Below are positions 54,747 to 63,415 of a stretch of DNA of 64,000 bases, one piece after another. Within the stretch, counting starts at the first letter, position 1. Each line of letters starts with the position of its first letter. A model generated the notes under the pieces. That model saw only the letters and a program-made list of their open reading frames with translations, searched no databases and was not told where the DNA came from. The DNA comes from Pseudomonas yangonensis (GTDB taxonomy: Bacteria > Pseudomonadota > Gammaproteobacteria > Pseudomonadales > Pseudomonadaceae): NCBI RefSeq assembly GCF_009932725.1, contig NZ_BLJU01000020.1, forward strand, positions 1-64,000, given 5' to 3'. Position numbers and translations under genes: made by a program.

Positions 54747-55792
54747 GGAGTATCCGTCTGCCCTGCTGGCACCAGATCGAGCAATTCGCGCACCACCACG
54801 GTGGCGAAACACCCGGCCGGCAGGACGAATGCAAGTTGCAGAATATCGGGCTCGGGATAATGCCACGTAAGGCTCTGAATGGGGAGGCGCAGAATTCGCC
54901 GTTCGTGCGCCATGTCCGCCTTGACCAGCCATTGCACCAGTTGCGTAGCCTCATCGGCGACGCTTTGCTCCAACTGCTGGGTGGCACCACCGGTCGGCAG
55001 CGCACCGTCACCCCACAATGGCCCGGTGGGATGCAGATCGAGAATGGCCAGGCGCGGGTCATGGCATTCTGCCTCGCCTGCCATGAAGAAACTGCGACTG
55101 CCGGTAAAGGCCAGCAAATCGCCGATCTGCGCCTGGTTCCAGGAGCCGGCCGCCACGCGCTTGGCCAGCACCTGGTTGAACAGGTAGCTGCGTGCCGCTG
55201 AAAGCAGGCGCGAACGCAGATTGCGCTGCACCGGCAGCTCCTGGCGCACGGCAAAATCGCGCGCCTGCTCGACATTGCCGCCGTCGAAGCCGAAACGCTG
55301 CAGACCGAAATAGTTCGGTACGCCCTGCGCCGCAATACACTGCAGGCGCTGCTCGAGGGCATCACAGTCAGCCTCGAGCGCGGTCAGGCGCAAGGTGAAG
55401 CCATTGGCCGAATGGGCGCCGCGCTGCAGCTTGCGGTTATGTCGCTGGCTGTTCAGGATGACCAGATCATCGCCCTGCGCGGCGGCAAGATCGGGGTCGG
55501 CCTTGCCCGGCAGGTGCAGGCTGAACCACTGGCGGGTCAGCGCCTGGCGATCCTTGAGGCCGGCGTAGCTGACCGCCTTGAGCGGCAAGCCGGCAGCACG
55601 GGCGATGCGCCGCGCCGCTTCCTCGGTATTCAAGCCGCGTTTTTGCACCCACAGCCACAGGTGCTCGCCCTGGCCAGTGAGCGGAATGTCCAGTACCTCA
55701 TCGACCTGAAAGTCCTCGGCCGTAGCCTTGAGCACGGCGCGTCCGCAGGCCTCGCCATGGGCGCGCGGCCCCAGCAGTTGCAGCTCGTTCAT
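54734..55792 (-). CDS. truD: tRNA pseudouridine(13) synthase TruD
   Basis: A 352-aa enzyme forming pseudouridine 13 in tRNA-Glu. The catalytic Asp is in SYAGLKDRQALTRQWFSL; later NYFGLQRFGFDGGNV and the TruD insertion domain follow. It overlaps ispF upstream (4 bases) and surE downstream, part of one operon. Confidence 0.95.
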   Translation of the reverse strand: MNELQLLGPRAHGEACGRAVLKATAEDFQVDEVLDIPLTGQGEHLWLWVQKRGLNTEEAARRIARAAGLPLKAVSYAGLKDRQALTRQWFSLHLPGKADPDLAAAQGDDLVILNSQRHNRKLQRGAHSANGFTLRLTALEADCDALEQRLQCIAAQGVPNYFGLQRFGFDGGNVEQARDFAVRQELPVQRNLRSRLLSAARSYLFNQVLAKRVAAGSWNQAQIGDLLAFTGSRSFFMAGEAECHDPRLAILDLHPTGPLWGDGALPTGGATQQLEQSVADEATQLVQWLVKADMAHERRILRLPIQSLTWHYPEPDILQLAFVLPAGCFATVVVRELLDLVPAGQTDTPCEF

Positions 55793-56262
55793 GCCTTGAC
55801 CAGCAAGGCCACGGCGTGCACCGCAATACCTTCCTCGCGTCCGGTGAAGCCGAGTTTCTCGGTGGTGGTGGCCTTGACGTTGACCTGGTCCAGCTCGATG
55901 CCAAGATCTTCGGCGATGCGCTCGCGCATGTTCTGGATATGCGGCGCCATCTTCGGCGCCTGGGCGATGATGGTGGCGTCGACATTGCCCACCGCATAGC
56001 CCTTGGCCCGCACCAGGCCCATGACATGACGCAGCAACATACGACTGTCGGCGCCCTTGAAGGTCGGATCGGTATCGGGGAAATGTTTGCCAATATCGCC
56101 CAGCGCCACCGCGCCGAGCAGGGCATCGCTCAGCGCGTGCAGCAGCACGTCGCCATCGGAGTGAGCGACAAGACCGAATTTATGGGGAATCCGCACGCCA
56201 CCGAGGGTGATGAAGTCGCCTTCGCCGAAGCGGTGTACGTCATAGCCATGACCGATACGCAT
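55789..56262 (-). CDS. ispF: 2-C-methyl-D-erythritol 2,4-cyclodiphosphate synthase
   Basis: A 157-aa zinc enzyme of the non-mevalonate isoprenoid pathway. GYDVHRFGEGD holds Asp 8 and His 10; AHSDGDVLLHALSDALLGA holds His 42. The ATG at 56262 (MRIGHGYDVH) is chosen over an open extension to 56307. It heads the ispF-truD-surE-pcm operon. The previous pathway enzyme, ispD, is at 59871. Confidence 0.96.
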   Translation of the reverse strand: MRIGHGYDVHRFGEGDFITLGGVRIPHKFGLVAHSDGDVLLHALSDALLGAVALGDIGKHFPDTDPTFKGADSRMLLRHVMGLVRAKGYAVGNVDATIIAQAPKMAPHIQNMRERIAEDLGIELDQVNVKATTTEKLGFTGREEGIAVHAVALLVKA

Positions 56263-56314
56263 AAAGAACAACGCCCTGAAAAAGTCAGGGCGTGATTCTA
56301 ACCGCATTGATCCG

Positions 56315-56364
56315 TAGCCCGGACGAAAACCGGCTAATTCGCACCCCGGTTTTCATCCAGGTTA
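56315..56364. repeat. Palindromic intergenic repeat
   Basis: TAGCCCGGACGAAAACCGG with an inverted partner CCGGTTTTCATCCAGGTTA, related to the element at 39234. It overlaps the stop codon of fghA and lies between fghA and ispF. Confidence 0.65.
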
Positions 56365-57204
56365 TGCCGGGAGCAAAGCGGCTGCGTGGTGACGCAGATG
56401 CTCGTCGATGAAGCTGGCGATGAAATAGTAGCTGTGGTCATAGCCAGGCTGCATGCGCAGCGTCAGCGGATGACCGGCGGCCTTGGCAGCGGCCTGCAGC
56501 GCCTGAGGCTTGAGCTGGCCTTCGAGGAAATCATCGCGATCGCCCTGATCGACCAGAATCGGCAGTTTCTCCTCGGCCTCGGCGATCAGCACGCTGGCAT
56601 CCCACTCGCGCCAGCGCGAGCGATCTTCACCCAGGTACAGGGAAAACGCCTTCTCGCCCCAGGGGCAGTTCATCGGATTGCTGATCGGCGAGAACGCCGA
56701 CACCGACTGGTAGCGCCCCGGGTTCTTCAGCGCGCAGATCAGCGCGCCGTGGCCACCCATGGAATGGCCGGCGATGCCACGCTTGTCCGAGACGGGGAAG
56801 TTGGCCTCGATCAATGCCGGCAGTTCCTGCACCACGTAGTCGTACATGCGGTAGTGACGGGCGAAGGGTTCCTGCGTCGCATTGACATAGAAGCCGGCGC
56901 CGAGGCCGAAGTCATAGGCGCCATTGGCGTCGTCGGCCACGCCTTCGCCACGCGGGCTGGTGTCCGGCGCGACGATGATCAGCCCCAGTTCGGCTGCCAT
57001 GCGCTGAGCACCGGCCTTCTGCATGAAATTCTCGTCGGTGCAGGTCAGGCCACTCAGCCAGTACAGCACCGGCAGCTTGCCGCCCTGCTCGGCCTGCGGC
57101 GGCAGGTAAACGGCGAACACCATGTCGCAGTTGAGCGTAGTGGAGCGATGACGATAACGCTTATGCCAGCCGCCGAAGCTCTTCTGGCAGGAAATGTTTT
57201 CCAT
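56362..57204 (-). CDS. fghA: S-formylglutathione hydrolase
   Basis: A 280-aa esterase-D type hydrolase that completes glutathione-dependent formaldehyde oxidation by releasing formate. The nucleophile is in GIAGHSMGGHGAL (near Ser 147); an Asp (VDQGDRDDFL) and the His in GYDHSYYF complete the triad. It follows adhC by 45 bases on the same strand, making a two-gene pathway operon. Confidence 0.95.
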   Translation of the reverse strand: MENISCQKSFGGWHKRYRHRSTTLNCDMVFAVYLPPQAEQGGKLPVLYWLSGLTCTDENFMQKAGAQRMAAELGLIIVAPDTSPRGEGVADDANGAYDFGLGAGFYVNATQEPFARHYRMYDYVVQELPALIEANFPVSDKRGIAGHSMGGHGALICALKNPGRYQSVSAFSPISNPMNCPWGEKAFSLYLGEDRSRWREWDASVLIAEAEEKLPILVDQGDRDDFLEGQLKPQALQAAAKAAGHPLTLRMQPGYDHSYYFIASFIDEHLRHHAAALLPA

Positions 57205-57249
57205 GAAACCTCCCGGCCCGGGGCATCACGCCCCGGGTACGTCAGCGAC

Positions 57250-58362
57250 TCAGAAGTGGATGACGGTACGGATGCTCTTGCCTTCGTGCATCAGCTCGAA
57301 GGCTTCGTTGATCTCGTCCAGCCCCATGTTGTGGGTGATGAAGGTGTCCAGCGGGATCTCGCCCTTCTGCGACTTCTCGACATAGCCCGGCAGCTCGCTA
57401 CGGCCCTTGACGCCACCGAAGGCACTGCCACGCCAGACGCGGCCGGTGACCAGCTGGAACGGACGGGTGCTGATCTCGGCACCGGCCGGGGCCACGCCGA
57501 TGATGGTCGACTCGCCCCAACCCTTGTGGCAGCACTCCAGCGCAGCGCGCATCAGTTGCACGTTGCCGATGCACTCGAAGCTGTAATCGACGCCACCGTC
57601 GGTCATCTCGACGATGACTTCCTGGATTGGCTTGCTGTGCTCCTTCGGGTTGACGAAGTCGGTGATGCCCAGCTCACGCGCCACGGCCTCCTTGGCCGGG
57701 TTGATGTCGATACCGATGATGCGCGAGGCCTTGGCCATCTTGGCGCCGATGATTGCCGCCAGACCGATGCCACCCAGACCGAAGATGGCCACGGTGGAGC
57801 CCTCGGTGACCTTGGCGGTGTTGAGTACGGCACCGATACCGGTGGTCACGCCGCAACCGAGCAGGCAGACCTTGTCCAGCGGCGCTTCCTTCGGGATCAC
57901 CGCAACCGAGACTTCCGGCAGTACGGTGTACTCGGAGAAGGTCGAGCAGCCCATGTAGTGGTAGATCGGCTCACCGTTGTAGCTGAAACGGGTGGTGCCG
58001 TCGGGCATCAGGCCCTTGCCCTGGGTGGCACGCACCGAGCTGCACAGGTTGGTTTTCTGCGATTTGCAGAATTTGCACTCACCGCACTCGGCGGTGTACA
58101 GCGGGATCACATGGTCGCCGACCTTCACCGAGGTCACGCCCTCGCCCACCGCCTCGACGATGCCACCACCCTCGTGGCCCAGCACGCAGGGGAATACGCC
58201 TTCGGAGTCCTGACCGGACAGGGTGTAGGCATCGGTATGGCAAACGCCGGTGGCGACGATGCGCACCAGCACTTCACCGGCCTTTGGCGGCTCGACATCG
58301 ATCTCGACGATCTTCAGCGGCTCGTTGGGCGCGAAAGCGACGGCAGCACGGGACTTGATCAT
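57250..58362 (-). CDS. adhC: S-(hydroxymethyl)glutathione dehydrogenase / class III alcohol dehydrogenase
   Basis: A 370-aa zinc- and NAD-dependent dehydrogenase. Catalytic zinc ligands are in ATGVCHTDAYTLSG and GHEGGGIV; the structural zinc is bound by ECGECKFCKSQKTNLC; NAD binds at IFGLGGIGLAAIIGA. It oxidises the formaldehyde-glutathione adduct. It is divergent from the LysR-type gene at 58497, its likely regulator. Confidence 0.96.
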   Translation of the reverse strand: MIKSRAAVAFAPNEPLKIVEIDVEPPKAGEVLVRIVATGVCHTDAYTLSGQDSEGVFPCVLGHEGGGIVEAVGEGVTSVKVGDHVIPLYTAECGECKFCKSQKTNLCSSVRATQGKGLMPDGTTRFSYNGEPIYHYMGCSTFSEYTVLPEVSVAVIPKEAPLDKVCLLGCGVTTGIGAVLNTAKVTEGSTVAIFGLGGIGLAAIIGAKMAKASRIIGIDINPAKEAVARELGITDFVNPKEHSKPIQEVIVEMTDGGVDYSFECIGNVQLMRAALECCHKGWGESTIIGVAPAGAEISTRPFQLVTGRVWRGSAFGGVKGRSELPGYVEKSQKGEIPLDTFITHNMGLDEINEAFELMHEGKSIRTVIHF

Positions 58363-58496
58363 GAAAGCTCTCCTGAGCGTTGCGAAAGTGCCGAGCAGTC
58401 TAGAACAACGTAAAGAAGAAATAATTCAACGAATATCAAAACATTATTGCTACACAGGGATAATATGCACTTCCATCAACGACACTGGAGCAAACC

Positions 58497-59393
58497 ATGA
58501 GTCGCTGGGAAGGACTCGATGAATTCGTCGCCGTCGCAGAATGCGGCCAGTTCAGCGCCGCCGCGGAACGACTGGGACTGTCCACCTCGCAAGTCAGCCG
58601 CCAGGTGGCGCGCCTGGAAGACCGCCTGCAAAGCCGCCTGTTCTACCGCAGCACGCGGCGCGTGGCGCTGACCGAGGCCGGTCAATTGTTCCTGCAGCAC
58701 TGCCAACGCCTGCAGGATGCGCGCGAAGAAGCGTTGCGGGCGGTAGGCGACCTTGGGGCGGAGCCCAAGGGGCTGCTGCGCATGACCTGCGCGGTGGCCT
58801 ATGGCGAGCGCTTCATCGTACCGCTGGTGAATGACTTCATGGCCCGCCACCCGCAGCTGCGGGTGGAGATCGAGCTGTCCAACCGCCAGTTGGACCTGCT
58901 GCACGAAGGGCTGGACCTGGCCATTCGCCTGGGACGTCTGCAGGACTCGCGGCTGATGGCAGCACGCCTGGCGCCTCGGGAAATGTACCTGTGCGCCGCC
59001 CCCGAATACCTGCAGCGTTATGGCCGACCACACTCGCTGTCAGAGCTGGCCCGTCATAACTGCCTGATCGGCAGCAGCGATCACTGGAGCTTTGCCGAGA
59101 GCGGCCGGGAAACCCAGGTTCGGGTACAAGGCAACTGGCGCTGCAACAGCGGCCAGGCGGTGCTCGACGCCGCGCTGCGTGGGTTCGGTTTGTGCCAGCT
59201 ACCGGACTACTACGTCCTGGAACACCTGCGCAGCGGGCAGTTGATCTCTCTGCTGGAACAGCACCGCCCACCGAATACCGCGGTCTGGGCGCTCTATCCG
59301 CAGCAACGCCACCTCTCACCCAAGATCCGCCAGCTGATCGACTCGTTGCGCCTGGGGCTGAGTCAGTGCGCCGAGTACGCCGCCCCCGCCTGA
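58497..59393 (+). CDS. gfnR: LysR-family regulator of formaldehyde detoxification
   Basis: A 298-aa LysR protein: N-terminal winged HTH (FVAVAECGQFSAAAERLGLS followed by TSQVSRQVARLEDRL) and a type 2 periplasmic-binding-like ligand domain. It is transcribed away from adhC-fghA across a 134-base AT-rich gap. The same arrangement in P. aeruginosa encodes GfnR, the activator of glutathione-dependent formaldehyde neutralisation. The symbol rests on this synteny. Confidence 0.85.
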   Translation: MSRWEGLDEFVAVAECGQFSAAAERLGLSTSQVSRQVARLEDRLQSRLFYRSTRRVALTEAGQLFLQHCQRLQDAREEALRAVGDLGAEPKGLLRMTCAVAYGERFIVPLVNDFMARHPQLRVEIELSNRQLDLLHEGLDLAIRLGRLQDSRLMAARLAPREMYLCAAPEYLQRYGRPHSLSELARHNCLIGSSDHWSFAESGRETQVRVQGNWRCNSGQAVLDAALRGFGLCQLPDYYVLEHLRSGQLISLLEQHRPPNTAVWALYPQQRHLSPKIRQLIDSLRLGLSQCAEYAAPA

Positions 59394-59533
59394 GCCCTGC
59401 AACAACCTTGTCGCTCAGCTGAACCGTCATGGAATGTCACAAGCTGCGGCGAAACTTGGACGAGGCAACCGCGTCACAACCAATGTCCCCGGCAAACGGG
59501 GCCTCACGAATTCAGCAGCATGAGGACATGGTT

Positions 59534-59857
59534 ATGCAGGTTCTGGTCAACAGCGGTAAGCACGTCGCCTCGTCGATGGCCTTCAAGGAAGACATCAGCA
59601 GTCGCGTACGCAGCAAACTCCAACGCTACGAGGACCACCTCACCCGGATCGAAGTCCACCTTTCCGACGAGAACGCGCTCAAGAGCGGCCCCCAGGACAA
59701 GCGCTGCAAGGTCGAGGCTCGGATGAAAGGACGTGATCCGCTGACGGTATCCCACGACGCAGAGGAAATGCATCAGGCCATCGACGGCGCCATGAACAAG
59801 CTGACCAACGCGCTGGATCGCAACCTGGGCAAGGACGCCAAGAACTGGACGCACTGA
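59534..59857 (+). CDS. Short HPF/RaiA-type ribosome hibernation factor
   Basis: A 107-aa S30AE-domain protein: MQVLVNSGKHVASSMAFKED, then LTRIEVHLSDEN, VEARMKGRDPLTVSHDAEEM and a helical end (given in parts). Such proteins bind the 30S decoding centre. This is a second factor, separate from the hpf usually found next to rpoN. The ATG at 59534 is chosen because GAGG lies 8 bases before it; an ATG at 59528 is too close. With Rmf it gives the window two hibernation factors. Confidence 0.85.
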   Translation: MQVLVNSGKHVASSMAFKEDISSRVRSKLQRYEDHLTRIEVHLSDENALKSGPQDKRCKVEARMKGRDPLTVSHDAEEMHQAIDGAMNKLTNALDRNLGKDAKNWTH

Positions 59858-59870
59858 GGAAGCTATGCAA

Positions 59871-60569
59871 TCAGTGGCCGCTTGGCCACAGTGACTGCAG
59901 ATAGTGCAGGTCTTCCGGGCGGGTGACTTTGAGGTTGTCCGTCCGGCCTTCGATCAGACGCGGCGCCTGCCCCGCCCACTCCATGGCAGAGGCCTCATCG
60001 GTAATCGCCACCTGCGCCTGCAGGGCCTGACTCAGCGCGCCATGCAATGCCCCCAGGCGGAACATCTGCGGCGTATAGGCCTGCCAGATCACGCTGCGAT
60101 CCACGGTCTGCGCCACGCGCCCGTCGGCACTGGCACGCTTGAGCGTATCGCGCGCCGGCACGGCCAGCAGGCCGCCCACCGGATCATCGGCCAACTCTGC
60201 CAGCAGGCGGTCCAGGTCCTGCCTGGCAAGATTGGGGCGAGCGGCGTCATGCACCAGCACCCAGTCCTCGGCACCTGCGCCTTCGGCAAGCAGCGCCTGC
60301 AACCCGGCCAGTACCGAGTCGGCCCGCTCACGCCCGCCTGGCGCGCGACGCACACGCGGATCGTTGGCAACCGGGAGTTGCGGCCAGAACGGATCGTCCA
60401 CCGCCACGCACACCATGGCACCCAGCAAGCCAGGATGATCGAGAAAGCAATGCAGGCTGTGTTCGAGAATGCTGCGACCGGCAATCTGCAGGTACTGCTT
60501 GGGGCGGTCGGCGGCCATTCGTGCACCGACGCCAGCCGCTGGAATCACCAGCCAGAATGGGACTGTCAT
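59871..60569 (-). CDS. ispD: 2-C-methyl-D-erythritol 4-phosphate cytidylyltransferase
   Basis: A 232-aa CTP-using transferase of isoprenoid synthesis. The nucleotide loop is IPAAGVGARMAADRPKQYL; VLVHDAARPNL holds the metal Asp; TDEASAMEW and the C-terminal NLKVTRPEDL are typical. The start overlaps the stop of ftsB (4 bases), the common ftsB-ispD pair. Confidence 0.96.
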   Translation of the reverse strand: MTVPFWLVIPAAGVGARMAADRPKQYLQIAGRSILEHSLHCFLDHPGLLGAMVCVAVDDPFWPQLPVANDPRVRRAPGGRERADSVLAGLQALLAEGAGAEDWVLVHDAARPNLARQDLDRLLAELADDPVGGLLAVPARDTLKRASADGRVAQTVDRSVIWQAYTPQMFRLGALHGALSQALQAQVAITDEASAMEWAGQAPRLIEGRTDNLKVTRPEDLHYLQSLWPSGH

Positions 60570-60844
60570 TCGGTCAGCAGGTAGAGGGTCTCACCCTCTT
60601 TGAGCATGCCAAGCTCCTGCCGTGCACGCTCTTCAACGGTCTCCATACCGCGCTTGAGCTCCATCACCTCGGCCTCGAGGATGCGGTTGCGCTCCAACAG
60701 GCGCTCGTTCTCGCCTTGTTGCTCGGCGATCTGCTGCTGCAGGCGGCTTACCTGGGCAAGACTGCCCTCACCGACCCACAGACGATACTGCAGACCGGCA
60801 AGCAGCAGGATCAGCACGATGAACAGCCAGTACGGACTACGCAT
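60566..60844 (-). CDS. ftsB: Cell-division protein FtsB
   Basis: A 92-aa bitopic inner-membrane protein of the FtsQLB complex: MRSPYWLFIVLILLLAGLQY (membrane helix), a coiled coil (VSRLQQQIAEQQGENERLLE) and the ERARQELGMLKEGETLY end. The ATG at 60844 agrees with FtsB length; the frame is open to 60892, and the longer start cannot be excluded because neither has a strong ribosome site. Confidence 0.93.
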   Translation of the reverse strand: MRSPYWLFIVLILLLAGLQYRLWVGEGSLAQVSRLQQQIAEQQGENERLLERNRILEAEVMELKRGMETVEERARQELGMLKEGETLYLLTE

Positions 60845-61012
60845 GGAGCGGCTCGCAGATTGAGTCATCGGCATGGTAGGGGCTGCGTTCATGCTTGAAA
60901 AGAAGCCGACTGATGAGTGACATGGGGTTTAAGGTTCTGCATCCGTGCAAGGGTTCCCGGAAATCGACGAAACGCCGACGAAAAAAGGCCATATCAGCAA
61001 TGGCACAGCCCG

Positions 61013-61062
61013 TGTAGGAGCGGCTTCAGCCGCGAAAATTCTCGGATAAATCCGCTCCTACA
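61013..61062. repeat. REP-type palindromic repeat
   Basis: TGTAGGAGCGGCTTCAGCCG at the left and ATCCGCTCCTACA at the right form a Pseudomonas REP element between ftsB and eno. It resembles the element at 9388-9452. Confidence 0.8.
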
Positions 61063-61091
61063 TGCCGCACCAGCGCTAAGCCACCACAAAA

Positions 61092-61113
61092 AAGGGCGAC
61101 TTGCGTCGCCCTT
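61092..61113 (-). terminator. Rho-independent terminator of eno
   Basis: AAGGGCGAC (61092-61100), loop TTGC, GTCGCCCTT (61105-61113); on the minus strand it is followed by a run of six T. It lies 16 bases after the eno stop. Confidence 0.88.
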
Positions 61114-61129
61114 TTCTACCACGCAGTGA

Positions 61130-62419
61130 TCAGCCGCGGAACTCGGCACGGCCCTTGTACGGAGCCTTGCCGCCCAGCTGCTCCTCGATGCGCAGCAACT
61201 GGTTGTACTTGGAAACGCGGTCGGAGCGGCACAGCGAACCGGTCTTGATCTGACCCGCAGCAGTACCCACGGCCAGGTCGGCGATGGTGCTGTCTTCGGT
61301 TTCGCCGCTGCGGTGCGAGATCACCGCAGTGAAGCCGGCGGCCTTGGCCATCTGGATGGCTTCCAGGGTCTCGGTCAGCGAGCCGATCTGGTTGAACTTG
61401 ATCAGGATCGAGTTGCCGATCTTCTCGTCGATGCCGCGCTTGAGGATCTTGGTGTTGGTCACGAACAGGTCGTCGCCAACCAGCTGCACCTTGGCGCCGA
61501 TCTTGTCGGTCAGGACTTTCCAGCCAGCCCAGTCCGACTCGTCCATGCCGTCTTCGATGGAGATGATCGGGTAACGCTGGGTCAGGCCAGCCAGGTAGTC
61601 GGCGAAACCGGCGGCGTCGAAGACCTTGCCCTCGCCTTCCAGGTCGTACTTGCCGTCCTTGAAGAATTCGCTGGAGGCGCAGTCCAGCGCCAGAGTCACG
61701 TCATCACCCAGCTTGTAGCCAGCGTTGGCTACGGCCTCGGCGATGGCGGCCAGGGCGTCTTCGTTGGAGGCCAGGTTCGGCGCGAAGCCGCCTTCGTCAC
61801 CCACCGCAGTGTTCAGGCCACGAGCCTTCAGTACGGCTTTGAGGTGATGGAAGATTTCGGCGCCCATGCGCAGGGCATCGGCAAAATTCTTGGCGCCGAC
61901 CGGCTGGACCATGAATTCCTGGATGTCGACGTTGTTATCGGCATGCTCGCCACCGTTGATGATGTTCATCATCGGCACCGGCATGGAGTAGACGCCCGGG
62001 GTGCCGTTCAGATCGGCGATGTGCGCGTACAGCGGCACGCCCTTGGCCTGAGCGGCGGCCTTGGCGGCAGCCAGGGACACAGCGAGAATGGCGTTGGCGC
62101 CCAGCTTCGCCTTGTTCTCGGTACCGTCGAGCTCGATCATCGCGCGGTCCAGCGCCTGCTGATCGGTCGCGTCCTTACCCAGCAGCAGGTCGCGAATCGG
62201 GCCGTTGATGTTGGCGACGGCTTTCAGCACGCCCTTGCCCAGGTAACGGCTCTTGTCGCCGTCACGCAGCTCCAGCGCCTCGCGCGAGCCGGTGGAGGCC
62301 CCGGACGGAGCGCACGCGCTGCCGACAATGCCACCTTCCAGAATTACATCGGCCTCCACGGTGGGGTTGCCACGGGAGTCGAGAACCTCACGACCCTTGA
62401 TGTCGACGATCTTTGCCAT
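61130..62419 (-). CDS. eno: Enolase
   Basis: A 429-aa glycolytic enzyme converting 2-phosphoglycerate to phosphoenolpyruvate; also a degradosome part in some bacteria. GGEHADNNVDIQEFMVQPVG, the metal ligands in VGDDLFVTNTKIL and the signature LIKFNQIGSLTET with SHRSGETEDS are all present. Complete and highly conserved. Confidence 0.98.
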   Translation of the reverse strand: MAKIVDIKGREVLDSRGNPTVEADVILEGGIVGSACAPSGASTGSREALELRDGDKSRYLGKGVLKAVANINGPIRDLLLGKDATDQQALDRAMIELDGTENKAKLGANAILAVSLAAAKAAAQAKGVPLYAHIADLNGTPGVYSMPVPMMNIINGGEHADNNVDIQEFMVQPVGAKNFADALRMGAEIFHHLKAVLKARGLNTAVGDEGGFAPNLASNEDALAAIAEAVANAGYKLGDDVTLALDCASSEFFKDGKYDLEGEGKVFDAAGFADYLAGLTQRYPIISIEDGMDESDWAGWKVLTDKIGAKVQLVGDDLFVTNTKILKRGIDEKIGNSILIKFNQIGSLTETLEAIQMAKAAGFTAVISHRSGETEDSTIADLAVGTAAGQIKTGSLCRSDRVSKYNQLLRIEEQLGGKAPYKGRAEFRG

Positions 62420-62566
62420 TCTTGATAACGCTCCAAAGGTTGACGATAAGACGGCAGCAGCAGGCTGCGCTGGGCCGCCGCTACCCGAGGGCAGATCGGC
62501 GGCTCACTCTGACTCACGGGTCAGGGGGATTTTTCTCGGGCGGCACTTTACCGGATTGCGTCGGCT

Positions 62567-63412
62567 TCAGGCAGTCTCGATTGGCGGAAAACTCTTCACC
62601 AAATCGTCTAGCTGCTTGAGCTGGCTGAGGAACGGCTCCAACTTGTTCAGGCGCAAGGCGCACGGACCGTCGCACTTGGCGTTTTCCGGGTCGGGATGCG
62701 CTTCGAGGAACAGACCGGCCAGGCCCTGGCTCATGCCGGCCTTGGCCAGGTCGGTGACCTGGGCACGACGGCCGCCAGCGGAGTCGGCGCGACCACCTGG
62801 CATCTGCAGGGCGTGGGTCACGTCGAAGAACACCGGGTACTCGAACTGCTTCATGATGCCGAAGCCGAGCATGTCCACCACCAGGTTGTTGTAACCGAAG
62901 GAGGAACCGCGCTCGCAGAGGATCAGCTGATCGTTACCGGCCTCTTCGCACTTGGTGAGGATGTGCTTCATTTCCTGCGGGGCGAGGAACTGCGCCTTCT
63001 TGATGTTGATCACAGCACCGGTCTTGGCCATGGCCACCACCAGGTCTGTCTGCCGCGAGAGGAAGGCCGGCAGCTGGATGATGTCGCACACTTCGGCCAC
63101 GGCCGCGGCCTGATGCGGCTCATGCACGTCGGTAATCACCGGCACGCCGAAGGTCTTCTTCACTTCCTCGAAGATCTTCATGCCCTCTTCCAGGCCCGGG
63201 CCACGGAAGGAGGTAATGGAGGAACGGTTGGCCTTGTCGAAGCTGGCCTTGAACACGTAGGGGATACCGAGCTTCTCGGTCACCCGCACGTATTCCTCAC
63301 AGGCCTGCATGGCCAGGTCGCGCGACTCGAGCACGTTGATACCGCCGAACAGCACGAACGGCTTGTCGTTGGCGATCTCGATATCGCGAACCTTGATGAT
63401 CTTCTGCGCCAT
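62567..63412 (-). CDS. kdsA: 3-deoxy-8-phosphooctulonate synthase (KDO-8-P synthase)
   Basis: A 281-aa enzyme that condenses PEP with arabinose-5-phosphate for lipopolysaccharide. Motifs FVLFGGINVLESRDLAMQAC, FKASFDKANRSSITSFRGPG and VITDVHEPHQA (given within limits) mark the family; AQFLAPQEM and CERGSSFGYNNLVVDM follow. It starts 4 bases after pyrG and precedes eno, the pyrG-kdsA-eno order of many proteobacteria. Confidence 0.97.
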   Translation of the reverse strand: MAQKIIKVRDIEIANDKPFVLFGGINVLESRDLAMQACEEYVRVTEKLGIPYVFKASFDKANRSSITSFRGPGLEEGMKIFEEVKKTFGVPVITDVHEPHQAAAVAEVCDIIQLPAFLSRQTDLVVAMAKTGAVINIKKAQFLAPQEMKHILTKCEEAGNDQLILCERGSSFGYNNLVVDMLGFGIMKQFEYPVFFDVTHALQMPGGRADSAGGRRAQVTDLAKAGMSQGLAGLFLEAHPDPENAKCDGPCALRLNKLEPFLSQLKQLDDLVKSFPPIETA

Positions 63413-63415
63413 GGG

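Noticed and set aside
56386..58413. Long open frame opposite fghA and adhC (675 codons)
   Set aside because: Antisense to two canonical enzymes, low-complexity composition, no ribosome site; an artefact of high GC.
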